DNA of 64,000 bases, taken from Tubulanus polymorphus (taxonomy: Eukaryota; Nemertea; Palaeonemertea; Tubulaniformes; Tubulanidae). Below, in pieces: positions 11,055-22,491 of the stretch (the first letter of the stretch is position 1; every line of letters starts with the position of its first letter). The notes under the pieces were generated by a model. It did no database searches. It saw only the letters and a list, made by a program, of their open reading frames with translations, and was not told the origin of the DNA. Where the stretch lies: contig NC_134035.1 of NCBI RefSeq assembly GCF_964204645.1, positions 2,122,001 to 2,186,000 on the forward strand, read 5' to 3'. The position numbers were made by a program, and so were the translations under genes.

Positions 11055-11990
11055 TCAGCATTTCAACAACTGAATGAACTTTTCTCTAAATTGCTTGTTC
11101 ACAATTATATAAAGAATAAGATTTATACAAGAATTGATGATCGATGTAACCAGATAGAATGTTAATACGTTTAAACCGCGCCCGAGGACGTAGCGTCCAC
11201 CGATTTTACCGAGCAAACCTGGAAATTCTAAAATCGTGAAAATGATACTCATTGTAAGCACCATTTTCGTGGCTTTTGCCATGCCCTTTTGCGGTTTCGG
11301 ATCGCTAGTTGTGGCGGTCAGATCTTGCCTACGCGTCGTTTTAACGTGTAATACAATTAGAAGAGCTATATTCGCTACGAAAACTAATAGATTCGGTATG
11401 AAAATACGGAAGATCGGGTCGATGTATCGGTTCATTAGTAGAAAGACACTGTCACGCGCAAATGATGCTTTGTAATGAGGACCGAGCTTCGATGTGGGCT
11501 GATAGATTACACGCATCGTGATCGGGTAATACGAACACATAGCCACAGAAAAGACACACGCGAATAAGATAAGAAAATTTATCTTATATCGTACCTTCAG
11601 TAGAAAAATGATAGTCACTAATCGTTCGCATTGAATAATTACAGTTAAATAGTTACGAAACATTTGAAATCCGTTATTCAACATTGTCAGCCATATGTTA
11701 ATGTACGGGGAAATTCGCGGCGCTACGAAATAAATGATCATATCACCGTACGTGGCATAGTGAATATAAAACCGCACCGGGTCCTGAATGAGTTTCGTCA
11801 CCAGAAATATGATATCGACAACAGCGAGACATTTCAGTAAATAGATGCAGCGATTTTTAGTTTTCAGTTTGACAAATACGACAATGATCATCGCGTTTAA
11901 ACCAACACCGACCGGGATTAGAGGCGGCAATACATATGCGGCCAAAATCCATTTATCGACGTACGATCTCTTGAAAATCGTTGCGTTCAT
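11055..11990 (-). CDS. Class A (rhodopsin-like) orphan GPCR, intronless
   Basis: A 311-residue seven-helix receptor in one exon, probably a peptide-type receptor of the plasma membrane. The N-terminus is short with an N-glycosylation site (NAT at residue 2). TM1 starts near residue 15 with GLNAM standing for the usual GN motif. TM3 ends QCERL, a variant of D/ERY that keeps the arginine. TM6 has EFP in place of CWxP, and TM7 ends NLILY, an NPxxY variant, followed by the helix-8-like KQFREKF. The usual TM3-top and ECL2 cysteines are not evident. It resembles invertebrate-expanded orphan receptors distantly related to FMRFamide/myosuppressin receptors; the ligand is unknown. A relic of a sister gene lies 36 bases upstream at 12026-12111. 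Confidence 0.85.
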   Translation of the reverse strand: MNATIFKRSYVDKWILAAYVLPPLIPVGVGLNAMIIVVFVKLKTKNRCIYLLKCLAVVDIIFLVTKLIQDPVRFYIHYATYGDMIIYFVAPRISPYINIWLTMLNNGFQMFRNYLTVIIQCERLVTIIFLLKVRYKINFLILFACVFSVAMCSYYPITMRVIYQPTSKLGPHYKASFARDSVFLLMNRYIDPIFRIFIPNLLVFVANIALLIVLHVKTTRRQDLTATTSDPKPQKGMAKATKMVLTMSIIFTILEFPGLLGKIGGRYVLGRGLNVLTFYLVTSIINSCINLILYIIVNKQFREKFIQLLKC

Positions 11991-12025
11991 CCTCGTTCTC
12001 TATGATAGAACTGAATTAAACTAAA

Positions 12026-12111
12026 CATTTCATCAATAGATAAATGCAGCAGTTTCTTGTATTCAGTTTTACAAATACAATTACGACCATAACGTTTAAA
12101 CTGACACAGGT
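12026..12111 (-). pseudogene. GPCR fragment (TM1-ICL1) relic
   Basis: About 28 codons on the minus strand read SLNVMVVIVFVKLNTRN followed by CCIYLLMK. This aligns with GLNAMIIVVFVKLKTKNRC and IYLLK of the intact gene next door. No other part of a receptor is found around it, so it is the remnant of a tandem sister copy that lost the rest of its coding sequence. Confidence 0.75.
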
Positions 12112-12719
12112 GCTGACTGATTGAATTAGTCGTTCCTATGGTTTGACGACAACACGCGAAATCAATCGTCCTGAATAAGTTCTAAATTAAACTACGATAA
12201 GATGAATATTATACTAAATCATGACGACCAATGAACAGGTACCATTTCCATTTTTAGAGTATGTATCTAAAATTTTGAGTATTGACGGAATAAATAATAT
12301 AATAAACGTAAAGTTAATGTGTGTTTCTATTTTTGTACGCTACAGGAATTTAAAATCAATGTAAAGCTATGAGACAGCAAACAAAAGAAAAATGAAATTC
12401 AGGTGCTTGTTCTAAACAACAATCGCATATCGAAACCTACGCCATCAATTCATATTGTAAAGGACATCTATCGCTGAAGAACGTATTCTGCCAAAGTGTC
12501 ATCGGGGAAGGCCTATCTTAGTGTTTGATATCATGATGTTTTTGTGAGTTGTAATTATTTGTAATTATTCTGGCGTGAGTGAGGACGTTTTGACCGACGA
12601 AAGCGAGGACGTTTTGACATGAGGGCGTGTTGACCCGACACCACTTATAACATCTATAACCCCTAACGTAACCATAAGTATAAGCCCATCCGATTGTAAA
12701 AGCTTACCACCAACGATTA
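12112..12719. other. Intergenic, no gene seen
   Basis: Nothing recognisable except a short local repeat of GAGGACGTTTTGAC at about 12580-12620. Confidence 0.5.
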
Positions 12720-12720
12720 G

Positions 12721-12743
12721 GATAGATAGATAGACAGATAGAC

Positions 12744-12822
<79 letters not shown>
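12721..12822. repeat. (GATA)n microsatellite
   Basis: About 25 GATA units with two GACA variants near the left end. The reading frames through it are Tyr/Leu/Ser/Ile repeats and not genes. The Penelope-like fragment starts about 80 bases later. Confidence 0.97.
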
Positions 12823-12823
<1 letters not shown>

Positions 12824-12901
12824 TTATTGTTCACAAATTTGCGAAGAGCAACTAACTACTACTAGATAACTAACTACTATGACCCCTAACTAAAACTTAA
12901 A

Positions 12902-13723
12902 GTACTCAGAGGTCGTGGCTACAAAGACCGCGAACTGCGACACATCAAAAGCCAAGCTCTACGGCACCACGCCGAACGAGATCTACGAGAACAACAACGG
13001 GCCAACGAACCGCCGAAAAAGCGTTTACCACTTATCTTACCTCACTCCGAAGCCAACCGAACCCTACTAGCCCGTAACATCCGAACCAGATTTACGGAAC
13101 TGGCTACGGCCACCGGCCGGTCGGACGAGGTAACCACGGTCACCGCCTACACCAAGCACAAGAGTCTCAAAGATCTCCTAACTTCGTCGCAGCTCAAACC
13201 CACGGAGCCACCCCCTCCTCGAGTCCCCTCTTCACCGCATCGTAACAGAAATACTTCCGTTGTTTCCAATTCTTCTATTTCCAGGTCTACTCAAAGAACT
13301 CCGTCAACCCGACGTCGAGGCACCAAGAAATGCAGAACACCGAGATGTCGTACGTGTCCACTCGTCCGAGAATCAACCGTTTGCCGCAGCCACAACAAAA
13401 TGCACGCGATCCGCATGAGCACAATTAATTGCGCGACCCGTGAAATTGTATACTGCGAATGCACCTAGTGCAACATGCTGTACGTCGGCCAAACCGGAAT
13501 GTCTCTACGAGAACGCGTCACGCATCACGTCTCACGCATCAGAACGAAGAATTCGACTCCAGTCTCGGACCACTTCAACCAAGTCGACCACACCCGCGAA
13601 CACTTTCGGGTGTACGGTCCCCAACACCTACCAGGCTCCACGAGACCGATCCGCGAAGCAGCCGAACAAGACTGGATACGACGACTCGACACGAACACGC
13701 CCCGAGGCATGAACGTCCCGTAG
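12902..13723 (+). mobile_element. Penelope-like retroelement, 5'-truncated, with GIY-YIG domain
   Basis: One frame from 12902 to the stop after 13723 encodes the C-terminal part of a Penelope-like element protein: a basic linker region (LRGRGYKDRELRHI...), the segment ARNIRTRFTELA, a Cys cluster KCRTPRCRTCP, then the GIY-YIG endonuclease with MLYVGQTGMSLRER and SDHFNQVDHT, ending EQDWIRRLD...GMNVP. The reverse transcriptase is absent and the frame is broken by a TAG at 13466-13468 just before the GIY-YIG start, so this is a dead 5'-truncated copy. A Cys motif upstream of GIY-YIG recalls the Neptune-type clade, but that placement is inference. Confidence 0.8.
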
Positions 13724-13798
13724 ACCGCCTCACTACAACAATTAACTCTTACTACTTTTTTACAGGGATAACCCGCTGCCCGTGCACTAGTGGGGTCT

Positions 13799-13815
13799 CC
13801 AAACCTTCGGTTTGG
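13799..13815. other. Hairpin downstream of the Penelope fragment
   Basis: CCAAACC and GGTTTGG pair across a TTC loop, with flanking GGGG (13792-13795) and CCCC (13817-13820) able to extend the stem. It may be part of the element's 3' structured region; no hammerhead core was found. Confidence 0.5.
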
Positions 13816-13861
13816 TCCCCTAACCTCTATCTCTAAACCTAACCCCGCCCCGATTCCCGGC

Positions 13862-14230
13862 CATTATGAGTTTTCCGGGGTAGTCTAGAGAGGCCAATGA
13901 AAACTCCGGTTTGCTGAACTACCCCTCTTTGCGGGGATGCGGTATGATGTTTGATCTGACAGTTTCAAGTGGTTAATGGCTGTTTCAAGTGCTTAAACGA
14001 TGCTTATTACTTCGTGGTACCGTGGTTTAAAAAAAAAAGATTTCATAATAATACGCTCACCGCGTGGGCTTCGTAGAAAGACCACTACCTGTTACCGCAT
14101 TACGGTGTCAAACTAGAAAGGATTCGCCATTGAAAATTCATAAATTGACCACCACTGCCCTAGTGAAACTTCTCGAATATCGTGGTCGGATTCGAAAGTG
14201 CTTGTCGTCGTATTGTTATTTCTAGAGAGA
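13862..14230 (+). mobile_element. Element D, copy 1 (short)
   Basis: Begins CATTATGAGTTTTCCGG and ends near GTTATTTCTAGAGA, sharing both ends and most of its interior with 15141-16363. It carries a single unit of the 114-bp satellite where copy 2 carries six. No coding capacity. Confidence 0.7.
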
Positions 14231-15140
14231 TATAACGGATTTGCATACATGTAAAATTATTATTTTCAAAATACTCAATTTTCTCCGCCGATTTTGAAGA
14301 AATTCTGTCATCTCCACTCGACACATGATTTCACTTCGGTGCCTTTTAAGGGAGTGCCCCTTAAAGTTGAGTTCATACTTAGTCAAACAAGGAGATATGC
14401 CTGATTCCTTTTTAAAATTTAAATTCATAAGCCTCATATCAAATGACAGAGCCTATATATTCATTCTCTTACGAGGATAGGTTTTCACATTCATAGGATA
14501 AGGAGAATTGTGGGTTCGAATGATGAATACAACTTATAAAGCCCCAATTTCAATGGTTCTTGCATGTTCAAAGGCGCTTTACAGTAATCGAATTAACAGG
14601 TGTGTTCATTTCGACTATAATTGAGCATTCTAGGGCTGGGGCAAGAAACGTGTGAGATCGTTCGCCAAGGTATCGCTAAGGAGATAATAAGGAGCCAGTC
14701 CGTGGTGGCTATTGAAAGCGACGACCGCATATGAATGCATTGATTGAATGACATCTCAAAAGTCAGATTATATAAAATCAAAAATGATATATGGATAAGT
14801 TATTCCATATATACTGGTAAAAATGATGCCCAATATGTGATATAAATGTTCAATCAAAAAGTAGAAACTGAAACCATAATTCAGTATGGTATTGTAACAA
14901 CATAAAACACACAAATTCAATCCTTTGTTAAATTGGTAACCAGTGTAGATGAGCAAGTATCGTGGTCCCTAATTTTAGCTATCGCAATAATTCAAGCCAC
15001 GCGATTTTGAACGGTTCAACAAGTTGGAGTTTGTGTAAAGATGAATGAGTTTGAAATGGAGTGGAATTCAGATATTACTGTTTGCATGTTTATGTCTATT
15101 ACCGGTACTCAATCTTTTTACTAATCATAGAAAATTGTGG
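14231..15140. repeat. Duplicated block A, copy 1
   Basis: From TATAACGG to AAAATTGTGG this matches 17404-19010, allowing for a MITE and other insertions in copy 2. It ends abruptly at 15140 where element D copy 2 starts, whereas copy 2 continues into block B. Confidence 0.85.
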
Positions 15141-16363
15141 CATTATGAGTTTTCCGGTTTGCTCGGCTACCCGTACTGGCGGGGTAGTCTAGATAGGCAA
15201 ATGAAAGCTCCGGTTTGCTGAACTACCCCTCTTTGCGGGGATGCGGTATGATGTTTGATCTGACAGTTTCAAGTGGTTAATGGGTGTTTCAAGTGCTTAC
15301 AACGATGCTTATTACTTAATGTGGTACATGGTGGTTTAAAAAAAGATTTCATAATGATACGCTCAAAGTATAGGCCTACCGCGTGGGCTTCGTAGAAAGA
15401 CCACTGCCTGTGGCCTTCCCAAATTTTAATTGTTCTGTCCGATTTGGTTTCGTCCAATTGAAAGACTGCCTTTTCCAGTTAGGGCATTTTTGGATCACAT
15501 CACTCAGGAAATGACTTACGCTTTTGGGCCCTTTCGTCGGTCCCACGTGTTTCATTTGAGCTATAGACCACATGGTGTCACCATGATGGTCAGAAACTGA
15601 CCAATTGAGATATTCCCGAGTCTGAACACCTGACTGCGAATTTCGGAAATTTATCAAGTCATGTTTGTTTTCAAACTACCGAGGTATCATCATTGCAAAT
15701 TCATAAATTGACCATCACTGACCACCACTGACCAATTCAAACTTCTCGAATATGAGTTCGATATACCGCGTTATGGTGTCAAACTAGAAAGGATTCGCCA
15801 TAGATATTGAGAATTCATAAATTGACCATCACTGACCACCACTGGCCAATTCAAACTTCTCGAATATGAGAACGATATACCGCGTTATGGTGTCAAACTA
15901 GAAAGGATTCGCCATAAATATTGAGAATTCATAAATTGACCATCACTGACCACCACTGACCAATTCAAACTTCTCGAATATGAGTTCGATATACCGCGTT
16001 ATGGTGTCAAACTAGAAAGGATTCGCCATAGATATTGAAAATTCATAAATTGACCATCACTGACCACCACTGACCAATTCAAACTTCTCGAATATGAGAA
16101 CGACGATATACCGCGTTATGGTGTCAAACTAGAAAGGATTCGCCATTGAAAATTCATGAATTGACCATCACTGACCACCACTGACCAATTGAAACTTCTC
16201 GAATGTAAGAAAGATATACCGGTACCGCATTTGGTGTGAAACTAGAAAGCATTCCCCATTAGAATTCATAAATTGACCATCACTGACCACCACTGCCCAA
16301 GTGAAACTTCTCGAATATCGTCGAATTCGAAAGTGGTTGTCGTCGTATTGTTATTTCTAGAGA
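15141..16363 (+). mobile_element. Element D, copy 2
   Basis: Starts CATTATGAGTTTTCCGGTTT directly against block A and ends GTTATTTCTAGAGA. Its first about 200 bases match copy 1 (GGTAGTCTAGA, ACTACCCCTCTTTGCGGGGA, TCAAGTGGTTAATGG). The middle holds six 114-bp satellite units. Its left end matches the reverse complement of the right ends of block C (22095 and 23620), which suggests one family with inverted termini. Confidence 0.7.
15699..16320. repeat. 114-bp satellite, six units
   Basis: Units start ATTCATAAATTGACCATCAC at 15699, 15813, 15927 and 16041, then at 16152 and 16264 with small indels. Each holds TGACCACCACTGACCAA and GGTGTCAAACTAGAAAGGAT. One more unit is in element D copy 1 (about 14137-14200). 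Confidence 0.93.
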
Positions 16364-17403
16364 CCAGCAGTATGTTTTGCTACTGTTTCTGAATGGCGTT
16401 GACATGATGGAAATATATTACTCCTAAATAGGTTACACATCTGGATCACAGCACCTCACTTGCCGCAGTGCGTAATTTTGACTGCATAGTAATGCTAATA
16501 CATAAACTTTTTTACTACTTGACTCAAAGCTTGACGCGAATCATCTGAACAGTACTGCGTTTGAAAACGAATAGAAAATGTTTGCGAGAAGCACCTGCAA
16601 ATAAGTTATGATAAGATTTAATCTATGGTTAATCGATGCTTAAAAAAACAATTAAATCACAGGCAAGATGACTAACAACCGTCTTTCAACCAATCAGCGC
16701 GATGCCAATTAATTAAATCATTAAACGCATTAGGCTCCTAATATTTGTAATCATTTGTCGTTCTTTAAACTTGGCCACTTTTGTTTCAGAAAACCGCGTA
16801 CTAGACCAGTGGTCACCAAGGCATTAAAAAAGTTTTGAAAATTCGATGGTAACGATTTGTCCGTCAAAAAACTGTTTCGTTAATATTTTAAGTTTTTTTT
16901 AACCCTTGTACAGAATTCACTATATGAAAAGTGTTCATAGGAATTGAAATTCGGTGTGATATCAGTCACCTGTTACCCCTTTTTCATTGTCAGTTCTTTA
17001 TTGCACTATCATGCGCTCTTCTAAAATAGAAAAGAACATGTGTGTTTCGTTATAAACAAGGTTAAATTCCAAACGCACATGAAATATCACACAATATACA
17101 CATCTAGCATTTTCTCTAACTAGGCCCTTTCCAAATGGCAATTGTTTAGTTTTTTAAGCCGACATTCAGAAGCACCTAAAAACCAGTGGTAGCGCTTGAG
17201 ATTTTCAGTGTAGGTCACATCTCAAATCGACTCGGCTCGCAGTCGGTTCGTTTAATGGGAACACATCTGGTTGACACTAGTTTCACAGTTGACGAAATCA
17301 GAAAACTTTTTTCAAATGCCTTTGATAACAACTTAAACATAGTATTCTTCTTAATTACATTTCGTTGATTCCATAGATATGTTTTTATGAAAATTGCTCC
17401 AGT
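16364..17403. other. Spacer, nothing recognised
   Basis: No gene, RNA or repeat was recognised between element D copy 2 and block A copy 2. Confidence 0.5.
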
Positions 17404-19013
17404 TATAACGGATTCAAACATACATGTGAAATCATTATTTTCAAAATATTCAATTTTCTCCGCTTTTGAAGAAATTCTGACACAATATCATCTCCACTCG
17501 ACACATGATTTTACTTCGGCGCCTTTAAGGGAGTGTCCTTTGTTGAGTTCTAAGTTGAGTCCTTACTTAGTCAAACAAGGAGATATGCCTGATTCCTTTT
17601 TAAAATTTAGATTTCGACAGATATCATCAAATTACTAGAAAGGGACAGCAGCGTTCGGTCATCCACGAAAAATACCTAAAATGCAGTCCTAGGGTTATGG
17701 AAAAACAGGACACGAAACATACAGAAAAACCCTTTGTTTGGTAGACTGAAATTATTATTGAACTCTTAAATAGCGACATTCACAGAAACAAAAACATAAG
17801 AATATAATCTCGCCCACCCGTTAAAAAACATAACGTAATGATATGAAGCCATGTGTCATCTTTAATTGAAATCACATTATATTCATTCTCATGCGAGGAT
17901 GGGTCTCCAAATTCATAGGATAAGGAGAATAATGGTTTGAATGATGAATACAACTAAATAAAGCGCCAATTTCACTGATTCTTGCATATAAATGCTCAAA
18001 GGCGCTTTACAGTAATCGAGTAAACAGGTGCGTTTTGAAGAGTCTTTTGAATTTGAATTCAAATCGGGTGTTCATGACGACGATAGGCGCTTTTACGAAA
18101 CTGAATCTTTGTAAATCGATTTAAGTTTCACGTTTACGGCACGCGGTTTAGTGAATCCGATTTGGTAAATCAACTCGTTTATGGACGCGGTTTAGTAAAT
18201 TGATTTATTAAATCGACTAACTTGCTCGGCGAGCAAGTTAGTGGCGATTTAGTCAGTGAAATCCAACATGGCGTCCTCTTCGACCGCGGGCTAAAGACAT
18301 CTATTGCAGACCATCATCTATCAATTCGGTCACCATTGACGCCCATTTTCTTTCGAATCGCGACCTTTAGATTGATAAATTGATTCGACTCATTTACGAA
18401 AAACGATTCGATTTACTAATCCTTACGTTTTCCAACATCGAATCGGATTTAGCTAAACCGAATCAGATTCAATTTCGTAAAAGCGCCTCATAATTGAGCA
18501 TTCTAGGGCTGGAGCAAGAAACGTGTGGGATCGTCCGCCAAGGTATCGCTAAGGAGTCAGTCCGTGGTGGCTTTTGAAAGCGACGACCGCATATGAATGC
18601 ATTGATTGAATGACATCTCAAAAGTCAGATTATATAAAATTAAACATGATATACGGATAGGTTCTTCCAATTAGGCCTATACTGGTAAAAATGAAATGAC
18701 CCAATATGTGATATAAATGTTCAATCAAAAAGTAGAAAGTGAATCCGTAATTCAGTATGGTAGGCCTATTGTTACAACATCAAACACTCAAATTCAATCC
18801 TTTGTTAAATTGGAAGCCAGTGTAGATGAGCAAGTATCGTGGTCCCTGATTTTAGTTATCGTAATAATTCAAGCCATGCGATTTTGAACTGTTCAACAAG
18901 TTGGAGTTTGTGTAAAGATGAATGAGTTTGAAATGGAGTGGACTTCAGATATTACTGTTTGCATGCCTATGTCTATTACTTAATCTTTTTACTTATCATA
19001 GAAAATTGTGGTA
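17404..19013. repeat. Duplicated block A, copy 2
   Basis: Matches 14231-15140. It holds extra sequence at about 17625-17870 and a TIR MITE at 18086-18487 that copy 1 lacks. At 19011-19013 it continues without a break into block B, so this is the unsplit A-B arrangement. Confidence 0.85.
18086..18487. mobile_element. TIR MITE, about 400 bp
   Basis: The ends GGCGCTTTTACGAAACTGAA (from 18086) and the reverse complement of the right end (GGCGCTTTTACGAAATTGAA, ending 18487) are inverted repeats differing at one base. Block A copy 1 lacks it, with GACTATAATTGAGC at the matching place. Inside are an 11-bp hairpin (CTAACTTGCTC / GAGCAAGTTAG) and CCAACATGGCGTCC. There is no transposase. The superfamily is unresolved because the target duplication is unclear. 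Confidence 0.85.
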
Positions 19014-20015
19014 AAATATTTGACTCGACGGTTGGTTTTAGATTGTATCTCTCCAAGCCAGAGGTAATCACGGATATCGGACTACAAAAAAATTCCTTGT
19101 GTAAAGCTCAACTTTGTAATTCCTGGAAAAGCTCGCCTCGGATATTTCAATAATGATTAAACATTAATTTTCCCAACGAAAAACCTAAACAACCAATGTA
19201 CGCTTGCTTTAAGTTTACCAATGCACTATCGTTGTTTTTTCTAGCTATTTGTTCTGTTTGCCGCAAAAAGATTGCATCCTCTATTACAGGAATTAAGGAT
19301 ACAACTCTAAAACCAGTTAGTTTAAATTAACCATTATACAATATGATACATGGCCAAATACACTGTTAATATGTAAAAGATCCACTATGTACACATTTCA
19401 AATCTCAAACCAAGTTTCATCATTAGAAAATAACGACACAACGTTCGATCGTTCACTAGAGATCATCTTTTTGAATTTGTACACAGTGAATTTTCGTATC
19501 GTATTATCGTATTATCGATTCTCCGCATTTGAGTGTGACTATTCTACGAATACAAAGTTATTTTTAGCAATGAAGTTTTAATTGTCATTTTAAATGTTAA
19601 CTATCCACTGGTATTTTAACTTACTAACTTTTGGCAACTGACCTCAAATCGTGGAATGGGCTCAGGTGGCCTGCTGATCCACTCTTTATTAATACTACTA
19701 AAGAAATATTCAGTATAAGAAGTAAAAAGTATATTAAAGTACTATTTATCTTTATATCGCAATAATTTGTGTACGTATGATTGAAAAACGATATTCTATC
19801 GAATCTCATGGTACTTATGATTATTGTGTATAAGATCAATGATTAGCAACCTTCCACGGATACGAAGCGGCCTAAGTTTACATCCTACCATAATTTTCTC
19901 TAAACTCTCAGCATTATATCAAGATCGGTCTTAGAAAATATATGAAGGACGTGTTCACAGGTTAACGAGGCCAAAAATCTTCCTCAAAATTTCAAATTTT
20001 TACGAGCAAAGATAA
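19014..20015. repeat. Duplicated block B, copy 1
   Basis: From AAATATTTGACT to about AGCAAAGATAA this matches 23621-24623 at high identity with small indels. Open frames at matching places in the two copies (such as 19624-19839 and 24225-24440, minus) are shared because the DNA is duplicated; they have no recognisable domain. Confidence 0.88.
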
Positions 20016-20922
20016 TATACTTCATGCTTTTGGTGCAGAAATAATGGATGTCCACAAATTGCAAATTGTGTTTTCAAAGTAAACGATCCGAGTGTGGAAT
20101 TGTTTCGAATTCAGGGTTCTCCCATTTACTCTCCGGTATTTTACAATGTTTCAATAAGATACGTAAGTGGCACTTTTGTTGTGATACAGCTTTCTCTATT
20201 GGTAAGCGTTGTGATCACTTAAAATTACCCATTAGTTTGAATTCTCACTGAACTACTACATCCCTTATGATACAGAGGATAATATTTATTTAATATCTAA
20301 GTCATTATTCAGTTTTCATTACAAACATATTATACTATATTTCCGTATGTTAATTATATCAAAAGCAATATTGTCTTTATCTCTTTAATCCTAACCGTCC
20401 ACTTCACTCGGCACTGGTCATTCGGACTTTGTCCTACTGACGTCTGGCCATTGTCTAGTGGAGCAATATAAATTCATGTCTCTCTCTGAGCTCTTTTCTC
20501 TTTGACTCGTTTCAACAATAAATCAAGCTTTAAATTATTTCAATATCGTTTGTGTTTGGTGACTATTCTGAGCTAGTTCCAGGTATCACTTATGACGAAT
20601 ATATATTTCATATGAGGCGATTAACTTTGATGATCTGCGGTCAGTGGACAGCAGTTACGAAACATTCAAAACTACTACATTATCTTCCATCTATTCATTA
20701 TTCATATATATGATATGATATGATATGATATGATATCTCCTTTAGTGTTCAGTTTAAACGTCTTGAACGCAAAAGTTTGACAAGTTTCGCATAATGGTAC
20801 CGATACGCACGTTCACACTAGTGAAATGTGCACGTTACAGGCTCAAATGCACACGTTACAATTACAAATCGAAACGTTGTTCGTTCAAAACCCGATGTGA
20901 AAATCTTTTGCATTTAGTGGGA
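20016..20922. other. Spacer with ATATG microsatellite
   Basis: A short (ATATG)n run lies at about 20704-20735. Nothing else was recognised. Confidence 0.5.
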
Positions 20923-22095
20923 AATTTCAAAGTTAGCTCGCTTCCTACTATAAAAATCTGACAAGACTTTCAAGCGACAAATTTAAATATAAGAGCTAGT
21001 AGTTCTAACGAAGGGTTCAGGCAAAACCCCGTGTCATTTCTAAAAACATTTACCGGTAACCAGTTATTAGAGAGTACTTGTGTAGCTTATACATGTAAAA
21101 GAGATGTTATATTTACGTTCAGGCCAAATGAAATCATTTGATACCAGACACGACTAAGTTGTTTCTGAAACAGATAAATATAGCTATGTGGTCAGTATTG
21201 GTCAAGATTTGGTCAGTTGGAATAGTGTTGTTAGATGAAAGCCCACACAATATCTAATTATTAGACACCAAACACGACTGTGTTGCTTCTAAAATAGACA
21301 AATTACTTAAAGTATTAGTCAGTATTGGTAAAAAAATTGGTCAGTTAAATAGTTGTTAGATCATAGCCCGCGCCATATTTAGTCGCTCGACGCCCAAACA
21401 CGATTTTATGGCTTTACTAAACATATAAATTACTTATGGGGGGTTATGGTTTGCACTGATAACTGGTCAGTACTGGTCAAGTATTGGTCAGTTAAACAAT
21501 TTTTAGATTAATGCCCACATCATTTCTAGTTATTTGACACCAAACAACTTAATTGTTTGCTAAACAAATAATTTACTATATATGGTACTGGTCATGCAGT
21601 GGTCAGTTAATAGACCATGGTCCGAGCCACGAGTTATTTCATACCAAACATGATTGGATTGTGTCGTTTTGAAAATTTATCTGGTGGGCAATTTGTGGTC
21701 AGCCCTGGTTCGTTAGGTTCTTATTTTGCGGGAATTTTATCTCGAACCACCGAAAGACTGAATTACTAATTAATTCAACAGATCATTAATTGCTGAAAAT
21801 GTCATGAAGATTATGTTTAACTAATAGTCCTTGTCTGAATAAAATGTCTCTAGTATGGGTGCTATGGAATCATGTCCTTAACTGTACACCGTACTGTATC
21901 TTTGTACTGTATCTTTTTATTTTCACTACTACCGTAATTGACTATGATGTTTTCAAGTGGTCTTAAGTACCGCTAATAGCCGAAAGTCGTTGATTTATGT
22001 GAAATTTACATACAGCGCCACCCGTTGGTAGTAAAACTAACCCGAGCAATACGGGTGTTAAAGAGATACGCTAGCAAACCGGCATTCTCATAATG
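20923..22095. repeat. Duplicated block C, copy 1
   Basis: Matches 22492-23620 from TTTAGTGGGAAATTTCAAAG to AACCGGCATTCTCATAATG. The centre (about 21107-21720) is about five degenerate units of about 115 bases with TGGTCAGTATTGGTCA and TTTGACACCAAACACGA. The right end is the reverse complement of the left end of element D. Confidence 0.85.
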
Positions 22096-22491
22096 GCAAA
22101 AAAATGTACCGGTACAATACCGGTACAGATGTTTCTCTTTTTCCAGTTTTCTTAAAGTCATTCATAAAAAGAAATTGCTTATTGACCTAGCTTCATGTTT
22201 CATGTTTCAATGATAAGTAGAAGCCTGGACCTGACTGGAGTCCACACGTTTTCACTGCTATTTGGCAGCACTTTTGAGAATATACAAGAAAAAACCAAAT
22301 CTAGAGGAATAAAGAGAAGTGAATGACCAGGATGGGAAAACTTTAGTATTATTCACTCTTGAATGTAGTAGTTGCCTGACCTCAGTTACTTGCAGGGTTG
22401 AGCACATAGAAACCACAGGGTTCCAGATCTGCGATGATATTAACTGTTTGATGCACCGCGATCATAACCACTGGGATAGACTTTAGTAGGA
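22096..22491. other. Spacer, nothing recognised
   Basis: It separates the two C copies. A local clustering of ACCGGTAC words is seen at 22107-22125; no gene was recognised. Confidence 0.5.

Noticed and set aside
13740-13960. Hammerhead ribozyme downstream of the Penelope-like fragment
   Set aside because: Such elements can carry one, but no CTGATGA...GAAA core is present on either strand.
13862-14230. Helitron-type assignment for elements C and D
   Set aside because: No TC...CTRR ends; instead the termini look inverted (CATTATGAG / CTCATAATG), so the class is left open.
15699-16320. CRISPR-like array
   Set aside because: The genome is eukaryotic; the units are contiguous 114-bp satellites without spacers.
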